From Ignavibacteriales bacterium UBA1304 (GTDB lineage: Bacteria > Bacteroidota > Ignavibacteria > Ignavibacteriales > Ignavibacteriaceae): a stretch of DNA of 64,000 nt. Positions 8,302 through 16,638 of this stretch are shown piece by piece. The stretch covers positions 1-64,000 of the forward strand of contig DBTY01000029.1 of NCBI GenBank assembly GCA_002307295.1, written 5' to 3'. Position numbers and translations under genes: made by a program. Numbering within the stretch: the first letter of the stretch is position 1; the number at the start of each line of letters is the position of its first letter. The notes under the pieces were generated by a model. It saw nothing but the letters and a program-made list of their open reading frames with translations, was not told the origin of the DNA and did not search any database.

Positions 8302-8861
8302 AATATTTCCTTCATAAGATTCTTTTCTTCTACATACTCTCTAAAAGAGTTGCGCGCGCGATGCAATATTACTTTTACATTTTGAACAGTAATCCCGGCG
8401 ACTCCTGAAATTTCTTCGCAGCTCATTCCGCAAAGATAAAACATATCCAATATAGAAGAGTATTTTGCCGGGAGAGCTTCTAATATGCGCGTTATTAACG
8501 CCGATAAATCTTCATTTTCAACTTCGTTGTTTAAGATATCTGCAAGATTTATTTCATCTTCAAGCGAAGCCATTTCGTTTTCAGTCTTCCGCTTTTGCCC
8601 GGAAAGTTTTGTAAGCGCCGTATTATATACAATTTTGTAAAACCAGGTAGAAAATTTAGACTCGGCTCTAAAACCGTTTATTGATTGAAATGATTTTAAA
8701 AAACAGTCCTGCAAAACCTCTTCCGCTTCCTGCTCGTTCTTCAGCATTCTTTTAAGCATAGGAAAGGCTTTGTTTTTATACCTGTCGACAAGGAGCGCAA
8801 AATCTGCCGTATTTCCTTTTTTGACAGAGTCTATTATTTCGTTATCTGTAAGATTTATCAT
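8298..8861 (-). CDS. ECF RNA polymerase sigma factor (sigma-70 family)
   Basis: This 187-residue ECF sigma factor has region 2 at about 10-90, including 'DCFLKSFQSINGFRAESKF' and 'STWFYKIVYNTAL' for -10 recognition. Region 4 at about 120-180 contains the helix-turn-helix 'MSCEEISGVAGITVQNVKV'. Ribosome site AAGGGAAAG immediately precedes the ATG. It is co-transcribed with its anti-sigma factor. The 142-bp divergent region upstream holds an inverted repeat and a candidate ECF promoter facing the gene at 9004, suggesting that gene is part of its regulon. Confidence 0.9.
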   Translation of the reverse strand: MINLTDNEIIDSVKKGNTADFALLVDRYKNKAFPMLKRMLKNEQEAEEVLQDCFLKSFQSINGFRAESKFSTWFYKIVYNTALTKLSGQKRKTENEMASLEDEINLADILNNEVENEDLSALITRILEALPAKYSSILDMFYLCGMSCEEISGVAGITVQNVKVILHRARNSFREYVEEKNLMKEIL

Positions 8862-8888
8862 CTTTCCCTTAAGACTGCAATAACGGAC

Positions 8889-8931
8889 AAAAGGTTACAC
8901 TAAAATTAAATATACTAAATTGTAACCTTTT
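8889..8931. repeat. 11-bp inverted repeat in the divergent sigma promoter region
   Basis: AAAAGGTTACA at 8889-8899 and TGTAACCTTTT at 8921-8931 are perfect inverted copies separated by 21 AT-rich bases. They lie in the intergenic region between the ECF sigma gene and the divergent membrane gene. Each arm contains TGTAACC reading outward, so it may be two divergent -35-like elements or an operator. A hairpin with a 21-base loop is possible but less convincing. Confidence 0.5.
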
Positions 8932-8946
8932 AATAAATTTCTCGTC
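8921..8946 (+). promoter_or_regulatory. Candidate ECF-sigma promoter for the gene at 9004
   Basis: TGTAACC at 8921-8927 is followed by CGTC at 8943-8946. The spacing AAC-N16-CGTC fits the general ECF promoter pattern (AAC in the -35 element, CGTC in the -10 element). Transcription would start near 8953, leaving a leader of about 50 bases with the purine-rich site AAAGGAAAA before the ATG at 9004. The weaker mirror copy on the minus strand lacks a good -10 element at a usable distance from the sigma gene. Confidence 0.45.
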
Positions 8947-9003
8947 CAAAGATATAACGAAAATTAAATTCGGTTTTTATATTTACATTCAAAGGAAAAG
9001 CAT

Positions 9004-9390
9004 ATGAACATCGTACCAATACTTAGCCCTTTTTTTTCTACGCTTGTCATTGGGTTAATATTTATTTCGAATATTTATTATAAATCGAAAGAAAGACAAA
9101 TGTTGATTGAAAAAGGCTATACCCCTGAACAAATAGAGGGATATTTGAGAAGTTCAAGGATAACTAATCTCCTTATAAAAATCGGCATGATTGTTTTTTT
9201 CTTCGGCGTGGGGCTTGGTCTTGGCACGTGGGTAAATGATATAGACCAGCTTAATAGAGGGAAGTATTCGTTTTTCTGGGTTACATTTTTTATTTTTGTT
9301 TTTACGGGAATTGGGTTCGTTATTGCAGGACTCGTCGACAGATATATCGAACAAATTCTTGAACGTTTGTTTAAGAAGCCAAAACAATAA
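9004..9390 (+). CDS. Small membrane protein, DUF6249-like
   Basis: This 128-residue protein has three predicted membrane helices: about 5-25 ('LSPFFSTLVIGLIFISNIYY'), about 58-76 and about 92-112. A short cytoplasmic segment follows the first helix ('KSKERQMLIEKGYTPEQIEG'). That layout resembles DUF6249 proteins, whose function is unknown. It is transcribed divergently from the ECF sigma gene and has a candidate ECF promoter, so it may act in the same envelope stress response. The family name is tentative. Confidence 0.7.
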   Translation: MNIVPILSPFFSTLVIGLIFISNIYYKSKERQMLIEKGYTPEQIEGYLRSSRITNLLIKIGMIVFFFGVGLGLGTWVNDIDQLNRGKYSFFWVTFFIFVFTGIGFVIAGLVDRYIEQILERLFKKPKQ

Positions 9391-9397
9391 AAATATT

Positions 9398-9427
9398 TAG
9401 GGATATGTTTATAAAAACATATCCCTA
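9398..9427. terminator. Terminator hairpin between convergent genes
   Basis: A perfect 13-bp stem, TAGGGATATGTTT (9398-9410) with its complement at 9415-9427, has a 4-base loop. On the minus strand it is followed by a T-rich tract (complement of 9380-9397), so it should terminate trxB. It may also serve the gene ending at 9390. Confidence 0.75.
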
Positions 9428-9437
9428 TACAAAAATA

Positions 9438-10379
9438 TTATTCCTGCGCTTCCAGCCATCTTTCAGCGTCAATAGCGGCCATACAGCCGGAACCTGCGGC
9501 GGTAATTGCCTGCCGGTAAGTTTTATCGGCTACGTCGCCTGCGGCAAAAACGCCTTCAACGTTAGTATATGAAGAACCCGGTTTTGTAACCAGGTAACCT
9601 TTTTCGTCCATATCAAGAACGCCCTTAAATATGGCTGTATTTGGCTTATGCCCAATTGCAATAAACAAACCGTCGGCGTCAAGCTGCTCTACTGCGCCTG
9701 TTACAGTGTCTTGCAGCAATACGCCTGTCATTGTTTTGCGTCCGCTTTCTTCTTTGCCAAGGACTTCCTTTACGACCTTACTAAGCATAAATTTAATTTT
9801 AGGGTTTTTCTTTACTCTGTCTACCATTATTTTAGAGCCGCGGAATTCGTTTCTTCTGTGTATAATAATTACTTCCGAAGCGTGCCTTGTTAAATAGTTT
9901 GCTTCTTCAAGGGCGGTATCGCCGCCGCCAACAACTAAGACGCGAAGATTCTTAAAAAAGAATCCGTCGCATGTAGCGCAAGCAGAAACTCCGTTGCCCA
10001 TATATTTGGATTCGCTTTCAAGTCCCAGTAGCTGCGCTGAAGCGCCTGTAGAAATTATTACAGAATCAGCCGTATATTCTTCATCGTAAGATTTAATAGT
10101 AAATGGCCTTTTTGAAAAATCGACCGCCGTAACTTCTTTAAACTGGCAGTCTGCGCCGACTCTTATTGCCTGTTTACGCATGATCTCCATCAGTTCAGGA
10201 CCCTGAATTCCATTTTCAAATCCAGGAAAGTTTTCTACTTCGGTAGTGATGGTTAACTGTCCGCCAGGCTGCAAACCTTCAAAAACTACGGGACTGAGAT
10301 TTGCGCGCGCGGAATATATTGCAGCCGTTAAGCCCGCCGGACCCGACCCAATAATAAATACTTTATGATGACTATTCAT
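9438..10379 (-). CDS. trxB: Thioredoxin reductase (NADPH)
   Basis: This FAD flavoprotein reduces thioredoxin with NADPH. The FAD motif is 'VFIIGSGPAGLTAAIYSARA', the NADPH Rossmann motif is 'VLVVGGGDTALEEANYL', the redox centre is CATC, and the C-terminal FAD loop is 'GVFAAGDVADKTYRQAITAAG'. I chose ATG 10379 (313 residues; CATC then at 134-137) because GGAG sits 6 bases upstream of it. The in-frame TTG at 10391 lies just upstream of that ribosome site, so it is unlikely to be the start. A strong hairpin downstream separates it from the convergent gene. No thioredoxin gene lies nearby. Confidence 0.96.
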   Translation of the reverse strand: MNSHHKVFIIGSGPAGLTAAIYSARANLSPVVFEGLQPGGQLTITTEVENFPGFENGIQGPELMEIMRKQAIRVGADCQFKEVTAVDFSKRPFTIKSYDEEYTADSVIISTGASAQLLGLESESKYMGNGVSACATCDGFFFKNLRVLVVGGGDTALEEANYLTRHASEVIIIHRRNEFRGSKIMVDRVKKNPKIKFMLSKVVKEVLGKEESGRKTMTGVLLQDTVTGAVEQLDADGLFIAIGHKPNTAIFKGVLDMDEKGYLVTKPGSSYTNVEGVFAAGDVADKTYRQAITAAGSGCMAAIDAERWLEAQE

Positions 10380-10506
10380 CTCACACTCCAATAAATTAAA
10401 TTTTCTTTCTATAATATTAATTAGATTCGTTTTCCGCTAAATCGATTCATTCCGGCATCGCCATAAAAAAATAAACCGCAGCGGATTTTTGCATTATCTA
10501 AACGCT

Positions 10507-11433
10507 CTATTTTGACAGAACAAAATCGGCGTTTCTTTTTAATCCTTTTAGCTTTGTCCGCTTAATAGGACTTTCCTTAAATCTTTCCTTAAAAATTTTT
10601 TCAGAAATACCGTTAATTTCTTCTAATGTAAATTCCTTATTTATGTTGCCGGAAATAAATTGTTCCTCCGTTGCCGGGCGCGAAAATTTTTTGTTCCAGG
10701 GGCAAACGTCTTGACATGCGTCGCAGCCAAAAATCCAATTGTCAAATTTGCCCTTTAGATTTTCGTTAATTTCTTTTTTATTCTCAATTGTCTGGTACGA
10801 AATACACTTATTTGCATCAAGGATATATTCGCTAACCAGCGCGCCTGTAGGGCATGCGTCTACGCAAGCTCTGCACTCGCCGCAGCTATCTGCAATCAGA
10901 GAGCTGTAGTTAAATTCCTTATTAGTAATAATAGTAGCAATAAAAAACCAGCTGCCAATTTTTTTATTTATAATATTTGTATGCTTGCCCATCCAGCCCA
11001 GGCCTGCTTTTACAGCCCATGCTTTATCTGAAGTCGGGCCGGTATCTACATAGCTTACAGCTTCAAAACTTTCATCTATTTTTTTTAATTCGTTAATCAG
11101 TTTATCCGATTTTTCCCAGAGCGTAAAATGGTAATCTCTGCCCCAGGCATATCGCGAAATTTTTCCTGCGTTTTCATTTTCAGAAAAACTGTCGTCTATA
11201 TAATAATTCATCCCCAAAGAAATAACGCTTTTGGCTTCTGCAAAAATTGTCCTGACGTCTTTCCGTTTTTCAAAGTTTTTTTCCAAATACGTCATTTCAG
11301 CATGATAACCCTTTGCCAGCCATTCCGCGTATCTTTCAGTTTCTTCAATAAGCGATTCAGCTTTAGCAAAACCAATCAGATTGAAACCGTATTTTTCAGC
11401 TATCTCAAGGACAATGCCGTTAGATAATTCCAT
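10507..11433 (-). CDS. queG: Epoxyqueuosine reductase
   Basis: This enzyme catalyses the last step of queuosine tRNA modification, reducing epoxyqueuosine with cobalamin and two 4Fe-4S clusters. The catalytic-Asp region is 'VSYVDTGPTSDKAWAVKAG', followed by 'GLGWMGKHTNII'. Cluster ligands are in 'CGECRACVDACPTGAL' and 'FGCDACQDVCPWN'. The 308 residues match the short QueG form without the C-terminal HEAT-like extension. It starts 5 bases after the Rieske gene, so the two are co-transcribed. Confidence 0.95.
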   Translation of the reverse strand: MELSNGIVLEIAEKYGFNLIGFAKAESLIEETERYAEWLAKGYHAEMTYLEKNFEKRKDVRTIFAEAKSVISLGMNYYIDDSFSENENAGKISRYAWGRDYHFTLWEKSDKLINELKKIDESFEAVSYVDTGPTSDKAWAVKAGLGWMGKHTNIINKKIGSWFFIATIITNKEFNYSSLIADSCGECRACVDACPTGALVSEYILDANKCISYQTIENKKEINENLKGKFDNWIFGCDACQDVCPWNKKFSRPATEEQFISGNINKEFTLEEINGISEKIFKERFKESPIKRTKLKGLKRNADFVLSK

Positions 11434-11438
11434 AGAGA

Positions 11439-11798
11439 CTACCAGTTAAGTTTTTTTTCAAAAACTTTTGCGTAAACAAAATCATCCACAATTTTTACTT
11501 CATAACTGTCAACTCCGCCGCCGCCGTATTTTAATTTCCCATTTTTCAATTGGAACTCCCAGCCATGCGCGGGACAAAGGACGCATCCTTTTTCAACTAC
11601 TCCTTCGCTGATTATAGAAGTATGCTGATGCGGACAGATATTGTTTAAAGCGTAAACATTTTCGCCGACTTTAAACACAGCCACTTCAACCTCGCCAACG
11701 ACAAACTTCTTCCCCCGTTTTTCAACAAGAGAATCCACTCTGCACAATTTTGTGAACTCATTCAAATCTGTATTCATATCATCCGAAGTTAAAGTCAT
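11439..11798 (-). CDS. Rieske 2Fe-2S ferredoxin-like protein
   Basis: This 119-residue single Rieske domain has the two ligand boxes 'CPHQHTSI' and 'CPAHGWEF', which coordinate a 2Fe-2S cluster through two Cys and two His. It resembles the small subunit of nitrite reductase or the ferredoxin of dioxygenase systems. There is no signal peptide or membrane anchor, so it is a soluble cytoplasmic electron carrier. No oxygenase or nitrite reductase lies nearby; it sits just upstream of queG, to which it might supply electrons. That role is speculation. Confidence 0.85.
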   Translation of the reverse strand: MTLTSDDMNTDLNEFTKLCRVDSLVEKRGKKFVVGEVEVAVFKVGENVYALNNICPHQHTSIISEGVVEKGCVLCPAHGWEFQLKNGKLKYGGGGVDSYEVKIVDDFVYAKVFEKKLNW

Positions 11799-11883
11799 AA
11801 AAACCTAATTCAAATTATTAGTAGCTGTGGTAACACGATGTAAAAGCGCTTCAACTACAAAATTAATTTCTAAATTTAATTTG

Positions 11884-11915
11884 TAATAAAAAAGCCGGGG
11901 CGTAAACTCCGGCTT
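11884..11915 (-). terminator. Rho-independent terminator of the ferredoxin gene
   Basis: The 7-bp arms AAGCCGG (11892-11898) and CCGGCTT (11909-11915) enclose a 10-base loop. On the minus strand the stem is followed by TTTTTTATTAC, a typical U-tract, 22 bases after the ferredoxin stop codon. Confidence 0.85.
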
Positions 11916-11937
11916 AAATACTAACTAAAAACTTTGT

Positions 11938-12270
11938 TTACCTGCCGACTTCGTCAAGATGTTCTTTACGTTTCATAAGGACGTCTTTATCTTCAACTCT
12001 ATCCGGATCAGGAACGCAACAATCAACCGGGCAAACAGCCGCGCATTGAGGCTCGTCATGGAATCCCACGCATTCGGTGCATTTATCAGGAACGATATAA
12101 AAATTATCGCTTGAAAAAAATCCAGTCGCTCCGTTTGGAGACGCGTCGCTTTCGACATATTGCTTTCCGGAAAGTTCCCATTTAGCTCCGCCTTCATAAA
12201 TAGCTGTGTTTGGACATTCTGGTTCGCATGCTCCGCAATTGATGCATTCTTCTGTTATTTTAATAGCCAT
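11938..12270 (-). CDS. Ferredoxin, 2x4Fe-4S, Chlorobium type
   Basis: This 110-residue bacterial ferredoxin begins 'MAIKITEECINCGACEPECP'. The second cluster motif (C-T-E-C-V-G-F, then 'CAAVCPVDCC') is displaced by a long insertion between the two halves and has extra residues between the second and third cysteines. Both traits are known from green sulfur bacterial ferredoxins. ATG 12270 is chosen because AAAAGGAGAAACG precedes it directly; the upstream TTG-initiated extension adds ten residues with no homology. It is probably a low-potential electron donor. It is monocistronic, with its own terminator. Confidence 0.93.
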   Translation of the reverse strand: MAIKITEECINCGACEPECPNTAIYEGGAKWELSGKQYVESDASPNGATGFFSSDNFYIVPDKCTECVGFHDEPQCAAVCPVDCCVPDPDRVEDKDVLMKRKEHLDEVGR

Positions 12271-12421
12271 TTCGTTTCTCCTTTTAATAACTATTTCCAA
12301 AAAATATAATTAAAGATAAAAGATATCTTTTTTTTCAATTTCACATAATAACTAAGTTAATGAATTATTTTAAATAAATAAATAAATGCTTTATTTAAAA
12401 ACTTCATAAATTCCGCTGTTT

Positions 12422-13138
12422 TTACCAGCTTCCGCTTGAGCCGCCGCCGCCAAAAGAACCGCCGCCGCCGCTAAAACCGCCTCCTGAATCTCCTCCGCCA
12501 AAACCGCCTCCGCCGAATCCTCCTCCAAAGCCTCCGCCTGTATAGAAAAATCCGCCGCCGCCTCTCCTTCTAAAGAAAAGCGATATTATTATAATAATAA
12601 AGAACAATAACGGAAAAAATTTGCCAATATGATCTTTCTTTTGTTTCGGTTCTGCTTTGTACTCTCCTTTGGTGGCAAGAATTATTGAATTAATACCGAC
12701 ATAAATTCCGTTATAATAATCCTGCCTCTTAAAGAAAGGAGCAATTTCATTTCGTATAATTGAGTTTGACGTCGCGTCAGTTAACGCCCCTTCCAGACCA
12801 TAACCGACTTCGATCCTCGCTTTTCTATCGTTCTTTACAATAAGCAGCAAAACGCCGTTGCTGTTTTTCTGCGAACCTATCTTATTTTTTGTAGCTAAAT
12901 CGTGCGAATAGTCTTCTATCGGATAGCCGTTAAGACTGGGAATTATTACTACAACAAGCTGGTTAGAAGTCGAATCGTCAAAAGTTTTTAAGCTCATGTT
13001 AAGTTCATTTAACTGAGCCGCGCTTAACGTCTGCGTGTAATCGTTAGCGTAAGCTTTAACTATAGGAATTTCCGGCTGCGCATTTAGATATCCGTAGCTG
13101 GCAAAAAAGAATAATAGTATTAAAAGTAATTTTTTCAT
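12422..13138 (-). CDS. TPM-domain protein with glycine-rich tail (YgcG family)
   Basis: This 238-residue exported protein has a signal peptide (about 1-20, 'LLLILLFFFASYGYLNAQP'). A TPM domain covers about 25-160 and includes 'TSNQLVVVIIPSLNGYPIED' and 'ARIEVGYGLEGALTDA'. One membrane helix lies near 172-188, after which the tail is almost pure Gly/Phe/Ser. TPM proteins (TLP18.3/Psb32/MOLO-1 fold) have been linked to phosphatase activity and envelope quality control. It follows the LemA gene by 6 bases, the common LemA-TPM pairing. The tail is encoded by GCC/TCC-rich imperfect repeats at 12425-12560. Confidence 0.9.
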   Translation of the reverse strand: MKKLLLILLFFFASYGYLNAQPEIPIVKAYANDYTQTLSAAQLNELNMSLKTFDDSTSNQLVVVIIPSLNGYPIEDYSHDLATKNKIGSQKNSNGVLLLIVKNDRKARIEVGYGLEGALTDATSNSIIRNEIAPFFKRQDYYNGIYVGINSIILATKGEYKAEPKQKKDHIGKFFPLLFFIIIIISLFFRRRGGGGFFYTGGGFGGGFGGGGFGGGDSGGGFSGGGGSFGGGGSSGSW

Positions 13139-13144
13139 TATTTA

Positions 13145-13750
13145 CTAAAACTCAACTTTGGGAGCGTTTTCAGCTCCTACAGTAGCTTTAAAATATTGTT
13201 TATCTCTATAACCATAGATGCCTGCAAAAATATTTGTAGGGAATCTTTTAACGTTTACGTTATAAACCTGAACTTTTTCATTAAAGTTCTTTCTTTCCAC
13301 AGCTATTCTGTTTTCAGTTCCTTCCAGCTGCGCCTGAAGCTGTAAAAAGTTTTCGTTAGCTTTAAGGTCAGGATATTTTTCTACAGTAACCAATAAACGG
13401 CTTAAAGCTCCGCTTAGACCTTCCTGAGCCTGTTGAAATTTCTGAAACGCAGCAGGATCGTTTAATACGTCTTTTGTAACAGTAAGCTGTCCTACAGAAG
13501 CTCTGGCTTTAGTAACGTCGGTTAAAACTGATTTTTCAAAATTTGCATATCCTTTTACGGTGTTAACCAAATTTGGAATTAAATCAGCTCTCCGCTGATA
13601 CTGATTTTCCACCTGGCTCCAGCCCTGATCTACTGATTCGCTTAAAGTAACTAAATTATTGTAAGAATGGACAAACCATCCGCCAATAATTATAAAAAAT
13701 AATAATACAGCTCCCGCAATTCCTAAGCCTATAATCAAACCTTTTTTCAT
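13145..13750 (-). CDS. lemA: LemA family protein
   Basis: This 201-residue protein has an N-terminal membrane anchor (about 5-28) and a helical-bundle LemA domain. The family signatures are 'YNNLVTLSESVDQGWSQVE', 'QYQRRADLIPNLVNTVKGYA' and the C-terminal 'RFPTNIFAGIYGY'. It has a strong ribosome site (AGGAGG). It is translated together with the TPM gene 6 bases downstream. The molecular role is unknown; the conserved pairing suggests a joint envelope function. Confidence 0.94.
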   Translation of the reverse strand: MKKGLIIGLGIAGAVLLFFIIIGGWFVHSYNNLVTLSESVDQGWSQVENQYQRRADLIPNLVNTVKGYANFEKSVLTDVTKARASVGQLTVTKDVLNDPAAFQKFQQAQEGLSGALSRLLVTVEKYPDLKANENFLQLQAQLEGTENRIAVERKNFNEKVQVYNVNVKRFPTNIFAGIYGYRDKQYFKATVGAENAPKVEF

Positions 13751-13973
13751 TAATGAACCTCCTAAAATTGGTTAACGAAATTTTAATCTAAAAACTTCAA
13801 ACTCCCCATGAGGAAAACGAGTTTCTATTAATTCTATGCAAGATACTACATCTATTCCGCATAATCAATTTATCAATCTGGCAAGTCCGGGCATTTATTT
13901 AGCCCTTATACAGCCAAAACAATACTATTTAGCCCAAAAACAACTATTACTTTATTGGCAACCAAAGCAAAAA

Positions 13974-15335
13974 TTAATTAGTCAAACTGCGCATAGGAGC
14001 CGGAATACGGCCGCCGCGCAAAACAAAGTTATCGCATCTTAGTTCGCGCACGCGCATAATTGGAGCCTTGCCAAGCAAACCGCCATAGTCTACATAATCG
14101 CCGACTTTTTTCCCATAAGCGGGGATTACTCTAACAGCCGTAGTTTTATCGTTAATCATGCCGATTGCGCTTTCATCGGCTATTATGCCGGCTATTGTAG
14201 TAGCGGGAGTATCGCCCGGTATGGCAATCATGTCAAGCCCGACCGAACAAACTGCCGTCATAGCCTCTAATTTTTCCAAAGAGAGATAACCTTTTTCAGC
14301 GGCATAAATCATTCCCGCGTCTTCGCTAACAGGAATAAAAGCGCCGCTCATTCCTCCCACCGACGAACTTGCCATAAGCCCCGCTTTTTTTACGCAATCG
14401 TTCAGCATAGCAAGAGCCGCCGTTGTTCCGGGAGCCCCGACATACTCGACCCCCATTGCCTGAAGAATATCTGCAATGCTATCCCCCGGAGCAGGAGTAG
14501 GAGCAAGAGATATATCGACTATTCCAAACGGAACGTTATGCCTCTCCGCTACTTTCCGTCCAATCAATTCGCCTGCGCGCGTGATTTTGAAAACCGTTTT
14601 TTTAATTACTTCTGCAAGCTGCTGCATAGAGACAGCTCCCGCTTCTTTAATAGCGTACAGCACAACTCCCGGCCCGCTGATGCCCACATTAAGAACTACT
14701 TCGGGTTCGCTTACTCCATGAAAAGCGCCCGCTACAAATGGATTATCTTCAACGGCATTGCAGAAAACTACAAGCTTCGCGCAGCCAATGGAATCGTTCT
14801 CTTTAGTCCGTTCTGCGGTTTCTTTAATTACTTCCGATACCATATTTACTGCGTCAATGTTGATTCCGCTCTTGGTAGAGCCTACATTAACGCTTGAGCA
14901 AACTCTTTTAGTTTCAGATAAAGCTGCGGGAATTGATTTCACTAACTGGTATTCCCCCTTAGTAAAACCTTTTTGAACTAATGCGGAATATCCGGCAATA
15001 TAATCTATCCCCATTTCAATAGCGGCTTTATCCAATGTTTTTGCTATTTCCACAAATTCATCCGCCTGAAAAGAATCTCCCACATTTGAAATTGGAGTGA
15101 CTGAAATACGTTTATTTGCTATTGCAACGCCGTATTTATTTTCAACTTCGTTTGCAAATTTCACATGGCTTTCACCGTATTTCATAATCTTATCGTAAAT
15201 TTTTTGTTTTGTAACGTAAACGTTTCTATCAGCGCAGTCGCGTAAATTAATACCGAGCGTAACTGTGCGTATATCAAAATGCTCAACCTCGGTCATTCTA
15301 ATTGTTTCTACTATTTCGTCAAATTCGTATGGCAT
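13974..15335 (-). CDS. PFL-like family protein, UPF0210 (DUF711)
   Basis: This 453-residue protein of the UPF0210 family starts with 'MPYEFDEIVETIRMTEVEH' and contains the Gly-rich family region 'LAPTPAPGDSIADILQAMG'. The family is distantly related to the pyruvate formate-lyase fold, but no glycyl-radical motif is evident, and its reaction is unknown. The ACT-domain gene 37 bases upstream is its conserved partner in many genomes, suggesting amino-acid-linked regulation. No hairpin was found in the 223-bp gap beyond its 3' end. Confidence 0.9.
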   Translation of the reverse strand: MPYEFDEIVETIRMTEVEHFDIRTVTLGINLRDCADRNVYVTKQKIYDKIMKYGESHVKFANEVENKYGVAIANKRISVTPISNVGDSFQADEFVEIAKTLDKAAIEMGIDYIAGYSALVQKGFTKGEYQLVKSIPAALSETKRVCSSVNVGSTKSGINIDAVNMVSEVIKETAERTKENDSIGCAKLVVFCNAVEDNPFVAGAFHGVSEPEVVLNVGISGPGVVLYAIKEAGAVSMQQLAEVIKKTVFKITRAGELIGRKVAERHNVPFGIVDISLAPTPAPGDSIADILQAMGVEYVGAPGTTAALAMLNDCVKKAGLMASSSVGGMSGAFIPVSEDAGMIYAAEKGYLSLEKLEAMTAVCSVGLDMIAIPGDTPATTIAGIIADESAIGMINDKTTAVRVIPAYGKKVGDYVDYGGLLGKAPIMRVRELRCDNFVLRGGRIPAPMRSLTN

Positions 15336-15372
15336 TTTTATCCTTTATTAATTGCTTAATGATAATGGCAGA

Positions 15373-15798
15373 TTATATCCTGTACATATTCTTAAAAAGA
15401 TCTTCGTGCTGTAGATATATCTTAACCTTTAAGGATTCTGAAATTTTGTTCATATCGTCCTGAATATCTTTTAGACTCTTTGGAGAATTTGTAATATCAA
15501 TCATCATTATCATAGTAAAAAACTCCTGCATTATTTTCTGGGAGATATCAAGGATATCGCAGTTGGCGTCGCTAAGAGATTGGGAAATGGAGCTGACTAC
15601 TCCCGGCTGGTTAATCCCGAACGCGGTCAGTATAACCCTTCCGCTGTTTTGAGTCTGCTTTGTTTCTTTAGCCGCGCCCTCAATCTTCTCCAAGCTTTTT
15701 TCGATGATGTTTTTAACTAATTCGGGGGTAGCTTTTGTGCCCAGCTCGTTAATAGCGGTTACGGCAACTTCTCTTAATTTTTCTTCTGATAAAATCAC
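15373..15798 (-). CDS. ACT-domain protein, UPF0237-like with N-terminal extension
   Basis: This 141-residue protein has a C-terminal ACT domain at about 54-141 ('RVILTAFGINQPGVVSSISQ'), typical of the UPF0237 partner of UPF0210. That family is normally about 90 residues. Here a helical extension of about 50 residues precedes it ('LREVAVTAINELGTKATPEL'). Initiation is by GTG at 15798, which overlaps the upstream stop as GTGA. ACT domains bind amino acids or mediate dimerisation, so it probably regulates the UPF0210 protein, though no ligand can be named. Confidence 0.87.
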   Translation of the reverse strand: MILSEEKLREVAVTAINELGTKATPELVKNIIEKSLEKIEGAAKETKQTQNSGRVILTAFGINQPGVVSSISQSLSDANCDILDISQKIMQEFFTMIMMIDITNSPKSLKDIQDDMNKISESLKVKIYLQHEDLFKNMYRI

Positions 15799-16637
15799 GG
15801 TTTTTCTCCGTTAAAGTTATTTTGCAAAAATATTAATGCGTTATTTGTAATTTCCAGGTTCTTCATTTCGGCAAATTTTTCCGCATTTTGAATGTTGCCC
15901 AAATAGAACCGAAGCCATAGGAAATTTGCGGTCATCGCCGCGTCAAATACTCTATTTTCAATAATCGAATTTACGGAAATATATCCCCATAAAAAATTCC
16001 ACCCAAGCGACATTATACCGCTTAGATAATTACCTGTATAAAATTGTCCCGCTCCTGGAATAAATACCGAAACTACTTTTGCAAATAAAACCGAGTATTT
16101 GTCTTTTTCAACTTTTTGACATAATAGTTTAAGAGGAGAATTATGGTCTATCGAGTCAAAGCATTCGGCGGCTGCGTCCCATTCGTCATTAAAGATATAA
16201 GCCCACCCGCGCCAGTAACTTAATTCTTTAGCGTTTAATGTAGTGTCGCATTTCAATTCGTCAATCAGCTTTATAGCCTGCCCTGTAGCTTTTCTAAGTA
16301 TGTCGGTTTTTATTACGCCAAGTTTGGTCTTATAAATTTCATCTTTGTTTTTTGCATATCGTTCAGCCTTTTTATAATAAAATATAGCGTCAGGATATTT
16401 GCCCCCCTGCTTGTAGCACTCTGCTATAAGCTCATTAGCCGGATAAGCAAAGGCGCGAAGCGTGTCAAAGAACGCAAGACGTTTCGCTTCTGTAATCGCG
16501 TCGAAATATTTTTCGCTGTTATATAACGATACGGCATATTCGTATTGTTTTGCAAGCTCGTTCTGCGCATATATATTTTTAGAAATAAAAAAGAATGCGG
16601 CAAGAATGAATATGTATTTTATTTTCCCTGAATTCAT
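15795..16637 (-). CDS. Exported TPR protein with DUF5683-like membrane segment
   Basis: This 280-residue protein has a signal peptide (1-24, 'YIFILAAFFFISKNIYAQ'). TPR-like helices span about 28-170 ('KYPDAIFYYKKAERYAKNKD'). The hydrophobic region at about 185-225 begins 'FIPGAGQFYTGNYLSGIM', the PG-x-GQ-x-Y-x-G signature seen in DUF5683/TM2-like proteins. It has the same architecture as its neighbour at 16639, from which it is separated by one base, so the two look like divergent paralogues. Function unknown; the context is the YidD-like gene two positions upstream. Confidence 0.75.
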   Translation of the reverse strand: MNSGKIKYIFILAAFFFISKNIYAQNELAKQYEYAVSLYNSEKYFDAITEAKRLAFFDTLRAFAYPANELIAECYKQGGKYPDAIFYYKKAERYAKNKDEIYKTKLGVIKTDILRKATGQAIKLIDELKCDTTLNAKELSYWRGWAYIFNDEWDAAAECFDSIDHNSPLKLLCQKVEKDKYSVLFAKVVSVFIPGAGQFYTGNYLSGIMSLGWNFLWGYISVNSIIENRVFDAAMTANFLWLRFYLGNIQNAEKFAEMKNLEITNNALIFLQNNFNGEKP

Positions 16638-16638
16638 A

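Noticed and set aside
10380..10391. TTG at 10391 as the start of trxB
   Set aside because: The strong GGAG site serves ATG 10379, and the extra four residues are not part of the family.
10440..10500. Hairpin around CCGC-A-GCGG as terminator of queG
   Set aside because: The loop would be a single base and the stem is interrupted, although a T-rich stretch follows on the minus strand.
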